Assembly (NCBI GenBank): GCA_946481495.1 | Contig: CAMLNW010000105.1 | Coordinates: 1 to 8,818, forward strand | Length of the DNA stretch: 8,818 nucleotides | Reading direction: 5' to 3' | From: an uncultured Actinomycetes bacterium | Lineage (GTDB): Bacteria; Actinomycetota; Thermoleophilia; Solirubrobacterales; Thermoleophilaceae | Shown: in pieces, positions 1-6,610 of the stretch | Layout: every line of letters begins with the position of its first letter | Position numbering within the stretch: position 1 is the stretch's first letter | The notes under the pieces: generated by a model | What the model was told of the DNA's origin: nothing | Database searches by the model: none | Seen by the model: only the letters and a program-made list of their open reading frames with translations | Translations under genes and position numbers: made by a program

Positions 1-154
1 AGGGCGCGTTCGTTGGTCGACGGGAGGGGCTCCGCCCGGACGCTCCACCGCTACGCCTGCGCGCGCAAACGCAAAATCGTCGCCACCCGCGGAACGCGAC
101 GCTGACAGCCAGATACTGCTGAGAGCCAAATTCGGGCGCTAGCGGTGGTCTTGT

Positions 155-185
155 GGTGATGTGCATGCATAACGTGTAAATCACC
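155..185. repeat. AT-rich inverted repeat with a palindromic centre
   Basis: GGTGAT (155-160) and ATCACC (180-185) are perfect 6-bp inverted arms around a 19-nt centre that contains the 8-bp palindrome TGCATGCA (162-169). The surrounding sequence is clearly more AT-rich than the rest of this GC-rich window. This fits an operator or a promoter region for something outside the window, but no partner gene is visible, so its role is unknown. A 6-bp inverted repeat can also arise by chance. Confidence 0.3.
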
Positions 186-252
186 GCAAGAGTCGTCCAA
201 CCCAGGGGATTGAGGACCCGGGCCGACTTCCGGGCAACCAGCCAGGCCGCAC

Positions 253-281
253 GCCGCCCTACCCAGCCGGTAGGCCCCGGC
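253..281 (-). terminator. Hairpin downstream of asd, candidate terminator
   Basis: CCTACC (258-263) and GGTAGG (269-274) pair across a 5-nt loop. The stem can continue through GCCG (253-256) with CGGC (278-281), leaving small bulges. It lies about 40 nt past the asd stop on the minus strand. There is no T-tract, which is common for terminators in high-GC actinobacteria but also makes the call weak. Confidence 0.35.
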
Positions 282-322
282 GGAGCGGCTAGGCAAGCGG
301 TGAGAGCGACCGCCGACGTGCG

Positions 323-1333
323 TCAGGAGACGCTGCGCTGAATCAACAGCTCCGCAAGCTGGACTGCGTTCAGCGCGGCGCCCTTGCGGAGGTTGTCGCC
401 GACGACCCAGAGGTTGAGGCAGCGGTCGTGCGAGGGGTCGCGGCGGATGCGGCCGACGAGGACGTCGTCGTTGCCGGCGGCGTCGATCGCGAGCGGGTAG
501 ATGGCGTCGCCGGGATTGTCGAGGACCTGGACGCCGGGGGCAGCGGCGAGCAGGTCGCGGCAGTCCTCGGGCGATAGCGGCTTGCGGGTCTGGACGTTGA
601 CTGACTCGGAGTGGCCGGTGTAGACGGGGATGCGGACGCAGGTTGCTGAGATGGCGATGTCGTCGCGGCCGAGGATCTTGCGGGTCTCGGCCATCATCTT
701 GCGCTCCTCGGTGGTGTAGTCGTCACCGTCCTTGAAGCTCTCGACCTGGGGGATCGCGTTGAAGGCGATCTGGTGCGGGTAGATCTGGGCAGGCGGGATG
801 TCGGTCGCCTCGAGCACGGCGCGGGTCTGGTCGTGGAGCTCCTCGACGGCACGCTGGCCGGTGCCGGAGACCGCCTGGTAGGTCGATACGACGAGTCGCT
901 CGATGCCGACGGCGTCGAGGATCGGCTTCAGCGCGACGACCATCTGCATCGTCGAGCAGTTCGGGTTGGCGACTATCCCTTTGTGGCTGGCGAGGTCGCC
1001 GGGGTTGACCTCGGCGACGACGAGCGGAACGTCGTCCTTCATCCGCCAGTAGGACGAGTTATCGACGACGGTGGCGCCTGCGGCGGCAAACTTCGGGCCC
1101 CACTCCTCGCTGATGCCCGAGCCGGCCGAGAAGAGCGCCAGGTCGAAGCCCTCGATCGACTCGTCGGAGAGGGCGACGACGGTCAGGTTCCGGTCGCCCC
1201 AGTCGATCGTGCGACCAGCGGAGCGTTCGGAGGCGAACGGGACGACCTCGTCGGCCGGGAACGACCGCTCGCGCATGATGCCGAGGATCGTCGATCCGAC
1301 GGCGCCGGTGGCGCCGACTACCGCTACGCGCAT
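323..1333 (-). CDS. asd: Aspartate-semialdehyde dehydrogenase
   Basis: Reduces L-aspartyl-4-phosphate to L-aspartate 4-semialdehyde with NADPH, the branch-point step towards lysine/diaminopimelate, threonine and methionine; cytosolic. The 336-residue product has the usual family length. Visible landmarks are the N-terminal Rossmann loop GATGAVG (7-13), the catalytic-cysteine motif NPNCST (Cys126), the substrate-binding segment around SGTGQRAVEEL (156-166), and the catalytic histidine in RIPVYTGHSE (His241). The ATG start at 1333 is supported by the motif position and by a GGAGG ribosome site at 1341-1345, 7 nt upstream and inside the end of lysC. Only 2 bp separate it from the lysC stop, so the two genes are almost certainly co-transcribed and translationally coupled. 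Nothing looks broken. The identification is secure from the motifs. Confidence 0.97.
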   Translation of the reverse strand: MRVAVVGATGAVGSTILGIMRERSFPADEVVPFASERSAGRTIDWGDRNLTVVALSDESIEGFDLALFSAGSGISEEWGPKFAAAGATVVDNSSYWRMKDDVPLVVAEVNPGDLASHKGIVANPNCSTMQMVVALKPILDAVGIERLVVSTYQAVSGTGQRAVEELHDQTRAVLEATDIPPAQIYPHQIAFNAIPQVESFKDGDDYTTEERKMMAETRKILGRDDIAISATCVRIPVYTGHSESVNVQTRKPLSPEDCRDLLAAAPGVQVLDNPGDAIYPLAIDAAGNDDVLVGRIRRDPSHDRCLNLWVVGDNLRKGAALNAVQLAELLIQRSVS

Positions 1334-1335
1334 CG

Positions 1336-2652
1336 CTACGCCTCCGTCGTCTCGCTCGACTTGACGACCGGGCGGTGGTCGCCGGAGACGTCCTCGGGCA
1401 GGACCGCGTCGGCGCCGAGGCCGAAGGCGGTGTGCAGCTCGCGGACGGCGTCCGCCATGTGCTCCTCGCGGATCACGCAGGAGATCTTGATCGGCGACGT
1501 CGCGATCATCTCGATGTTGACGCCGGCCTCGCCGAGCACGCTGAAGGTCTTGGCAGCGACGCCCGGATGACTGCGCATCCCGGCACCGACGATCGACACC
1601 TTGGCCATCGCGCCGTCGCTAGCGATCGACGCGATCCCGAGGTCGGAGCGGATCGCGTCGAGCGCGTCGAGTGACGCGGTCAGGTCGGCGCGCGGGACGG
1701 TGAACGACATGTCGGCCTGGCGGCCATCGGTCTCCGGCTCGTTCTGGATGATCATGTCGACGTTGACGTTCGCCTCGGCGAGCGCAGTCAGCACACGACC
1801 CGCGATGCCGGGCTGGTCCGGTACGCCGGTGAGGGTGACGCGCGCCTCGTCGGTCGAGTGCGTCACGGCTGTCACAAGTGGTCGCTCCATCGTCTGCTGC
1901 TCGTTGACCACGAAGGTACCTGGTCCGTCGTCGAAGCTGGAACGACAGTGGATCGGAATGCCGTAGTTACGCGCATACTCGACCGAGCGCAGCTGCAAGA
2001 CGCCGGCCCCCGAAGCCGCCATCTCGAGCATCTCCTCGAACGAGACGACCTCGAGCTTGCGTGCGTCGGGGACGATCCGCGGATCGGCGCTGAAGACGCC
2101 CGGGACGTCGGTGTAGATCTCGCAGACGTCGGCCTGCAGCGCCGCGGCAAGCGCTACCGCCGTCGTGTCCGAGCCGCCGCGGCCGAGCGTCGTGACGTCG
2201 GACGTGTCGGTCGAGACACCCTGGAAGCCGGCGACGAGCACGATCTTGCCCTCGTCGAGCGCGTCGCGGATGCGATCGGCCTTGACGTCGATGATGCGCG
2301 CCTTGGTGTGCGAGGCGTCGGTGACGATGCCGGCCTGCGAGCCGGTTAGCGAGATCGCCTCGCGGCCGAGGTCGTTGATTGCCATCGCGGCGAGTGCGCA
2401 GGAGATCCGCTCGCCGGTCGAGAGCAGCATGTCCATCTCGCGCGGGTGCGGCCGCTCGGAGACCTCATGCGCCATCGCCAGCAGCTCGTCGGTCGTCTTG
2501 CCGCGCGCTGACAGGACGGCGACGACGCGGTTGCCCGCTTCGGCGGCGCGAACGATCCGCTGGGCGGCGTTCTGGATGCGGTCGGCGTCGGCGACAGAGG
2601 TGCCGCCGAACTTCATCACGACCGTCTGGATGTCGGAACTCGCGCCCGTCAT
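1336..2652 (-). CDS. lysC: Aspartate kinase (aspartokinase)
   Basis: Phosphorylates L-aspartate to L-aspartyl-4-phosphate, the first committed and usually feedback-controlled step of the aspartate family pathway. The 438-residue product starts with the kinase signature [13 protein letters not shown] (from residue 14) and carries the [15 protein letters not shown] segment of the amino-acid kinase fold. It ends with two ACT regulatory domains, the first beginning near [11 protein letters not shown] and the second near [15 protein letters not shown]. This layout matches the C. glutamicum-type enzyme, inhibited there by lysine plus threonine; that regulation is inferred here from family resemblance. 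The ATG at 2652 has no clear Shine-Dalgarno site. A TAACCT hexamer sits 9 nt upstream, so a leaderless transcript is possible. It lies 2 bp before asd in the same operon and is divergent from the GH3-like gene. An in-frame ATG at 1890 (residue 255) matches the position where a separate regulatory beta subunit starts in related species. Confidence 0.97.
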   Translation of the reverse strand: MTGASSDIQTVVMKFGGTSVADADRIQNAAQRIVRAAEAGNRVVAVLSARGKTTDELLAMAHEVSERPHPREMDMLLSTGERISCALAAMAINDLGREAISLTGSQAGIVTDASHTKARIIDVKADRIRDALDEGKIVLVAGFQGVSTDTSDVTTLGRGGSDTTAVALAAALQADVCEIYTDVPGVFSADPRIVPDARKLEVVSFEEMLEMAASGAGVLQLRSVEYARNYGIPIHCRSSFDDGPGTFVVNEQQTMERPLVTAVTHSTDEARVTLTGVPDQPGIAGRVLTALAEANVNVDMIIQNEPETDGRQADMSFTVPRADLTASLDALDAIRSDLGIASIASDGAMAKVSIVGAGMRSHPGVAAKTFSVLGEAGVNIEMIATSPIKISCVIREEHMADAVRELHTAFGLGADAVLPEDVSGDHRPVVKSSETTEA

Positions 2653-2661
2653 GGCCGCCGC

Positions 2662-2671
2662 AGGTTAGCGT
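2662..2671. promoter_or_regulatory. Overlapping divergent -10 candidates (lysC / GH3-like)
   Basis: In the 26 bp between the two divergent starts, the minus strand reads TAACCT (2667 to 2662), 9 nt before the lysC ATG. The plus strand reads TAGCGT (2666-2671), 7 nt before the proposed TTG start of the GH3-like gene. Both fit the TAnnnT pattern of an actinobacterial housekeeping -10 element and they overlap by two bases, which would make the two promoters mutually exclusive. No convincing -35 hexamer is visible on either side, so this is tentative. Confidence 0.35.
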
Positions 2672-2678
2672 TCGACGC

Positions 2679-3902
2679 TTGCGGGATCTGCTGCCGAACA
2701 AGGCCTCGTGGAAGTTCGCGCTCGCCGCCGTCGTCACGACGCTGATGCTGGCTGGGATCGTGGCGCTGGCGTTGGGCCTCGGCGCCGACGAGGAGCCGCG
2801 TCAGGCTGGCACGGCCACGGTGACCGAGACGACGCCGAACGAGCCCGCGCAGGGCGATGGGGGGAAGCACCGCCAGGTGACCCCTGGCGCCGAAGTCGCG
2901 GCGCTCGCCGAGCGAATGCCGATCGAGGACCGCGTCGCCCAGCTCTTCCTGCTCGGCTTCCAAGGCCAGGACCTGACCGCGCCGATCTTCGAGCAGCTGC
3001 GCCGGCGGGAGCTCGGCGGGATCGTGATCGACGCGCAGAACTACACCTCTTCCGACCAGCTCGCGTCGCTCGCCGGCGAGGCTGGCGTGATCGCCAAGCA
3101 GGAGGACAACGTCAAGCCCTGGGTTCTGGCGCCACAGGAGGGCGGCGAGTTCAACGCTTTCCCCGACCTTCCGCCGGCGACGGCCGCGGCCGATCTCGAC
3201 TCGGCGGCCGATGCTGCCCGCGAGGCGCGACAGTCGGCAAAGGTCCTCGGTGGCGCAGGTATCAGCGGAGTGCTCGGCCCGGTGCTGGATGTCGGGCCGT
3301 CGTCGGGGCTCGCGGTTGGCGCACGCGCATTCTCGGACGACCCCCGCGACGTGAGCGACTACGCGCAGGCCGTTATCGGCGTCTACCGCTCACGCAGCCT
3401 GCTGACCTCGGCAAGCCACTTCCCCGGGCTCGGATCGGGAACCGAGGACACACGGCTCGGCCCGTCGCAGGTCGGGTCCAGCCTCGCAGAGCTGCGTGCG
3501 CGCGATCTCGTGCCGTTCGGTACCGCGATCCGTGCCGGCGTACCCGCGATCACCATGAGCAACGGCCTCTACGTCACCGATGACTTCGTGACCCCAGGCA
3601 GTCTCTCACCGGCGTTGATCGGCGGCCTGCTGCGCCGCGACCTCGGCTTCCGCGGAGTCGTGATCACCGACGACCTCGCCGACCCGGGCGTGACCGCCCT
3701 GACGACGATCCCCGAGGCTTCGGTGGCCGCGATCCGAGCAGGTGCCGATCTGCTCTACATCTCGGGGCCCCCGTCCGAGCAGCAGGCGGCCTACGACGCC
3801 GTCTTGAAAGCCGCGCGCAGTGGCACCCTCGCGGCGGGCCGACTGAAGGAGGCGCTGCTGCGCAACCTCTCTGTGAAGAAGAACTACGGATTGAGCAAGT
3901 AA
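2679..3902 (+). CDS. Membrane-anchored GH3-like (NagZ-related) protein with altered active site
   Basis: A glycoside hydrolase family 3 N-terminal (TIM-barrel) protein, related to the beta-N-acetylhexosaminidases that trim peptidoglycan fragments. From the TTG at 2679 it has 407 residues: a short basic N-terminus, one hydrophobic segment (about residues 13-33) acting as signal anchor or signal peptide, a polar linker, then the barrel from about residue 80 (MPIEDRVAQLFLLGF). The nucleophile region VVITDDL (Asp331-Asp332) is conserved. The NagZ motif KHFPGHG reads SHFPGLG (246-252), and the following Asp-Ser-His loop reads Asp-Thr-Arg (257-259). The sugar-binding lysine and the general acid/base histidine are therefore replaced. 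It may be a weak, altered or non-hydrolytic wall-binding protein. The start is uncertain: an upstream extension would run antisense through lysC, and ATG 2745 would cut into the hydrophobic segment. It is convergent with recR, with 3 bp between stops. Confidence 0.85.
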   Translation: MRDLLPNKASWKFALAAVVTTLMLAGIVALALGLGADEEPRQAGTATVTETTPNEPAQGDGGKHRQVTPGAEVAALAERMPIEDRVAQLFLLGFQGQDLTAPIFEQLRRRELGGIVIDAQNYTSSDQLASLAGEAGVIAKQEDNVKPWVLAPQEGGEFNAFPDLPPATAAADLDSAADAAREARQSAKVLGGAGISGVLGPVLDVGPSSGLAVGARAFSDDPRDVSDYAQAVIGVYRSRSLLTSASHFPGLGSGTEDTRLGPSQVGSSLAELRARDLVPFGTAIRAGVPAITMSNGLYVTDDFVTPGSLSPALIGGLLRRDLGFRGVVITDDLADPGVTALTTIPEASVAAIRAGADLLYISGPPSEQQAAYDAVLKAARSGTLAAGRLKEALLRNLSVKKNYGLSK

Positions 3903-3905
3903 CGG

Positions 3906-4505
3906 CTAGAGCTGCCGCCGCGCCCGCATCGCACGGCCAAGCGTGATCTCGTCGGCGTACTCGAGGTCGGAGCCGACCGGGAGACCGCTAGCGAGGCGGG
4001 TGACCGCAACGCCGGGCGCCCGCTCGTGAAGGGAGTCGGCGATGTAGAGCGCGGTCGCCTCGCCGGTGGTCGTCGCGTTGGTCGCCACGACGACCTCGCG
4101 GACGCCGTTGCTGGAGGCGCGCCCGATCAGCTCGGCGAGGTGGAGGTCTTCCGGGTCGACGCCGTCGATCGGTGACAGCGCGCCGCCGAGCACGTGGTAG
4201 CGGCCACTGAACTCGTTCGTCCGCTCCATCGAGATGACGTCGCTCGGCTCCTCGACGACGCACAGCACGTGGGCGTCGCGACGGTCGTCCTGGCAAATCC
4301 GGCAGAGCGGCTCGGTCGCCAAGTTGAAGCAGACCTCGCACTCCCCCACCTGCTCCTTGACGTCGCGGATCGCGTCGGCGAGCGCCAGCGCCTCCTCGTC
4401 GGAGACGCGCAGCAGGTGGAACGCCATCCGCTGGGCGGTGCGCTGGCCGACGCCCGGGAAGCGCGACAGCTCGGTGATCAGCCGGTTGATCGGCGGTGCG
4501 AGCAC
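3906..4505 (-). CDS. recR: Recombination mediator protein RecR
   Basis: Acts with RecO (and RecF) to load RecA on gapped single-stranded DNA in recombinational repair; cytosolic, forming a clamp-like oligomer. At 199 residues it has the standard length and domain order: a helix-hairpin-helix region around RFPGVGQRTAQRMAFHLL (15-32), a four-cysteine zinc motif at Cys56, Cys59, Cys68 and Cys71, a Toprim domain from about residue 80 (VLCVVEEPSD) to about 175, and a C-terminal segment containing RLASGLPVGSDLEYADEITLGRA. The GTG start at 4505 gives the family's usual N-terminus (xxPPINRLI). No Shine-Dalgarno sequence is evident. The gene starts 3 bp after the ybaB stop, so translation is probably coupled. 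It is the last gene of the dnaX-ybaB-recR operon. No terminator is visible in the 3-bp junction with the convergent GH3-like gene. Confidence 0.97.
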   Translation of the reverse strand: MLAPPINRLITELSRFPGVGQRTAQRMAFHLLRVSDEEALALADAIRDVKEQVGECEVCFNLATEPLCRICQDDRRDAHVLCVVEEPSDVISMERTNEFSGRYHVLGGALSPIDGVDPEDLHLAELIGRASSNGVREVVVATNATTTGEATALYIADSLHERAPGVAVTRLASGLPVGSDLEYADEITLGRAMRARRQL

Positions 4506-4508
4506 GGC

Positions 4509-4853
4509 TTAGAGGCCCGGCAGGCCCAATCCACCGAGCCCGCCCGGGCCGCCGAGCCCGCCGGTGACGGCGCCGATCTTGTTGGCGGCGAGCTCCTGGG
4601 CGGAGCGCAGTGCCTCGTTGAGCGCCGCCTGGACCATGTCCTGGAGCAGCTCAACGTCCTCGGGATCGACAGCGTCGGGATCGATCTTCAGGTCGAGGAT
4701 CTCCAGCTCGCCGCTGACTTTGACGGTGACCATTCCCCCGCCAGCGCTCGCCTCGACCGACTCGTGCTTGAGGCTCTCCTGCGCCTTCGCCATGTCCTCC
4801 TGCATCTGCTGGACCTGGCGCATCATCTGGTTCATGTTCGGCGGCTTGGGCAC
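4509..4853 (-). CDS. ybaB: YbaB/EbfC family nucleoid-associated protein
   Basis: A small DNA-binding protein whose homologues form tweezer-like dimers; its precise role is unsettled, but the gene nearly always sits between dnaX and recR, as here. The 114-residue product begins with a methionine/glutamine-rich amphipathic helix (about residues 7-32, MNQMMRQVQQMQEDMAKAQ). It is followed by the conserved beta core GGGMVTVKVSGELEILDLKIDP and the C-terminal helix with LLQDMVQAALNEAL. The last 20 or so residues form a Gly/Leu/Pro tail (GGLGGPGGLGGLGLPGL) that is probably disordered. The GTG start at 4853 is preceded by GAGGA (4860-4864), 6 nt upstream and overlapping the end of dnaX. The dnaX stop is only 2 bp away, so the genes are coupled. 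Confidence 0.93.
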   Translation of the reverse strand: MPKPPNMNQMMRQVQQMQEDMAKAQESLKHESVEASAGGGMVTVKVSGELEILDLKIDPDAVDPEDVELLQDMVQAALNEALRSAQELAANKIGAVTGGLGGPGGLGGLGLPGL

Positions 4854-4855
4854 GG

Positions 4856-6565
4856 TCAGTCCTCGCTCTCGGATTCGTCGCTCTCGAAGATCTCCTCGGC
4901 GGCGAAGTCGCGCATCAACCGCTCGGCGAGCTCGTCCGCGGTCAGCGTCGCCGGGCTGCGCTCGCCACGGTCCTCGCCGAGCTCGAACGCGACGGCGATC
5001 GCATGACCGCCGAGGCTGCGCAGCGCTCCGGTGACGAGCTCACGGTTGGCTTCGGCCTTCTTCTTTGAGAAGGCGGCATCGGCCGGAAACTGGATCGTCA
5101 GGCGACCGCCCTCGATCGCTGTCGGGACCGCCTCGGCGAGCAGTGCGGCAACCATCCCGTTCTGCTCGCGGATCGCGTCGGCTACGGCGGGCCAGAGCAT
5201 TGTCACGCGCTCGAGGTCGAGCGCAGCGGCGGGCTGCTCGGCGACGGCCGGCACGGCCTCGGGCTCCTCCTCCACGGCCGCCGCAGCCGCGGTGCCGTTC
5301 GACACGGCTACCGGTGGAGGAGTCGGCTCAGGCTGCGGCGGTGCAGTGGCCGCGGCTGGCTCCGGGGCAGGTGGCGGGCTCGCCGGCTCGGTCCGCGCGG
5401 GAGCGGACGGTGCCGGAGCGTTGCCCGCAAGCGCCGCCTCGAGCCGGTCGATGCGGTGCATCAGCGCCTGGAGCGACTGGTCGGACTGGGGTTGGGTTGC
5501 CTTCAGCAGGGCGAGCTCGAGCTGGAGGCGTGGCTCGGAGCCGTCCTTGACGGCGGCGAGCGCGGCGGCGAGCAGGTCGATCGCGCGCAGCACGTCGCCC
5601 TGGGCCAGGCGGTCGGCCTGGTCGGCGAGGCGGTCGGTGTGCTCGGCGGTGACCGCAAACGAGTCGGGAACCTCGCCCATCGTCTGGATCACGTAGAGGT
5701 GGCGCAGGTGGGCGGAGAGGTCGCGCATGAACTGCGCCTCGTCGCGACCGGACTCGGTCAGCTTCTGGACCGCGAGCAGCGCCGCGCGCGGATCGTTCGC
5801 GGCGAGCGTCTCTGCCGTCTCGAGGATCAGCGTCGCGTCGGCGACGCCGAGGTTGGCGAGCACGTCGTCGAGCTCGACGTCCTTGCCGCCGTAGGTGACG
5901 AGCTGCTCGAGCGTGCCGAGCGCGTCGCGGAAACTGCCGGACGCCTTGCGGGCGATCATCCCGACGGCGGGGTCGGGAATCGTGATCCCCTCCTGGTCGG
6001 CGGCGCGGCGCAAGACGCTGGCGATCTGGTCGAGCGACGGGCGCTGGAAGTCGAAGCGGTGGCAGCGGTCGACGATCGTCGCCGGGACCTTGTGCGCCTC
6101 GGTGGTCGCAAGTACGAAGACGACGTGCGGTGGCGGCTCCTCGAGCGTCTTGAGGAAGGCGTTCCAGGCCGCTGGCGACAGCATGTGCGCCTCGTCGAGG
6201 ATGTAGACGCGCTTGGCGCCGCCCATCGGGGCGAGGCCGACGTTCTCGCGCAGCTCGCGGATGTCGTCGACCGAGTTGTTCGAGGCGGCGTCCATCTCGA
6301 CGACGTCGAGCGAGCTGCCGGTCATGATCGCGCGCGCCGTCTGGCTGTCGGGGTCGAAGTCCGCCTTCGGGCCGCCCTCGGCGTTCAGCGCGCAGGCGAG
6401 CAGCTTCGCCATGCTCGTCTTGCCGGTGCCGCGCGAGCCGACGAACAGGTAGGCGTGGTGGACCTTGTCGAGCTCGATCGCGTTGCGCAGCGTGCGAACG
6501 ACGCTCTCCTGGCCGACGACCGCGTCGAAGGTCCTCGGGCGGTGGCGACGGTAGAGGGAGAGCAT
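4856..6565 (-). CDS. dnaX: DNA polymerase III subunit gamma/tau
   Basis: The clamp-loader ATPase that loads the beta clamp and organises the replicative polymerase. The 569-residue product opens with the family signature SLYRRHRPRTFDAVVGQ, Walker A GSRGTGKT (43-50), Walker B YILDEAH (121-127), the arginine-finger segment DRCHRF (166-171) and sensor-2 region GSFRDALGTLEQL (210-222). A Pro/Ala-rich linker (about 380-445), a C-terminal domain and an acidic tail (FESDESESED) follow, so this is a full tau-like form. Two departures from the norm: the zinc-binding cysteines normally between Walker A and B are absent (only Cys58 lies there, in a segment rich in Asp), and the usual Ser-Arg-Cys motif reads Asp-Arg-Cys. 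I see no classical slippery site for making a short gamma form. ATG 6565 gives the expected N-terminus. It lacks a Shine-Dalgarno site but has TACGAT 9 nt upstream, so it may head the dnaX-ybaB-recR transcript. Confidence 0.97.
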   Translation of the reverse strand: MLSLYRRHRPRTFDAVVGQESVVRTLRNAIELDKVHHAYLFVGSRGTGKTSMAKLLACALNAEGGPKADFDPDSQTARAIMTGSSLDVVEMDAASNNSVDDIRELRENVGLAPMGGAKRVYILDEAHMLSPAAWNAFLKTLEEPPPHVVFVLATTEAHKVPATIVDRCHRFDFQRPSLDQIASVLRRAADQEGITIPDPAVGMIARKASGSFRDALGTLEQLVTYGGKDVELDDVLANLGVADATLILETAETLAANDPRAALLAVQKLTESGRDEAQFMRDLSAHLRHLYVIQTMGEVPDSFAVTAEHTDRLADQADRLAQGDVLRAIDLLAAALAAVKDGSEPRLQLELALLKATQPQSDQSLQALMHRIDRLEAALAGNAPAPSAPARTEPASPPPAPEPAAATAPPQPEPTPPPVAVSNGTAAAAAVEEEPEAVPAVAEQPAAALDLERVTMLWPAVADAIREQNGMVAALLAEAVPTAIEGGRLTIQFPADAAFSKKKAEANRELVTGALRSLGGHAIAVAFELGEDRGERSPATLTADELAERLMRDFAAEEIFESDESESED

Positions 6566-6574
6566 CGGCCGTCC

Positions 6575-6580
6575 ATCGTA
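6575..6580 (-). promoter_or_regulatory. Candidate -10 element for dnaX operon
   Basis: The minus strand reads TACGAT, a good match to TAnnnT, with 9 nt between it and the dnaX ATG at 6565. Initiation at or next to the ATG would give a leaderless mRNA, which agrees with the lack of a Shine-Dalgarno sequence. No clear -35 hexamer is seen 16-18 nt further upstream, where the sequence is GC-rich hairpin DNA. Confidence 0.4.
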
Positions 6581-6581
6581 C

Positions 6582-6609
6582 CCACAGCGGCGGGCGCCGC
6601 CGTGGCGGC
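6582..6609 (-). terminator. GC-rich hairpins between the HugZ-like gene and dnaX
   Basis: Within the 45-bp gap after the HugZ-like stop, the minus strand can form GCCGC-CACG-GCGGC, or alternatively GCGGC-GCCC-GCCGC. The two stems share a strand and are mutually exclusive. No T-run follows. They could end the HugZ-like transcript just ahead of the dnaX -10 element, but they could also be mere GC-rich sequence. Confidence 0.3.
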
Positions 6610-6610
6610 C

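Larger units (their letters stand above)
1..322. other. Intergenic region without a recognisable gene
   Basis: No supported gene lies in this left-edge stretch. An 81-codon minus-strand frame (51-296) can be read, but it has no recognisable motif and an unconvincing composition. I looked for a tRNA, tmRNA, RNase P RNA and common riboswitch cores on both strands and found none that I could defend. Two structures stand out: a terminator-like hairpin beyond asd (253-281) and an AT-rich inverted repeat (155-185), both listed separately. The left end could contain the edge of a neighbouring gene that I cannot identify from about 150 bases. Confidence 0.5.

Noticed and set aside
118..126. CTGAGAG-like string suggestive of a TPP riboswitch
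   Set aside because: The second conserved THI element is not present downstream and no thiamine gene is near.
229..262. GGGCAACCAG-type string resembling part of a SAM riboswitch next to amino-acid genes
   Set aside because: The rest of the SAM-I/SAM-IV core cannot be assembled on either strand, and the lysC-asd operon lies with its 3' end, not its leader, towards this site.
51..296. 81-codon minus-strand frame in the left intergenic region
   Set aside because: No ribosome site, no motif, and it overlaps the hairpin and the AT-rich inverted repeat; nothing supports translation.
2379..2678. In-frame N-terminal extension of the GH3-like protein
   Set aside because: It would run antisense through the start of lysC and encode an Arg/Ser-rich shadow; the credible protein starts just before the basic-plus-hydrophobic signal segment at 2679.
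5050..5080. Possible programmed frameshift site (AAGAAGAAG) in dnaX for a short gamma form
   Set aside because: It is not a classical A AAA AAG slippery heptamer, and lies within the C-terminal domain, too late to give a typical gamma product.
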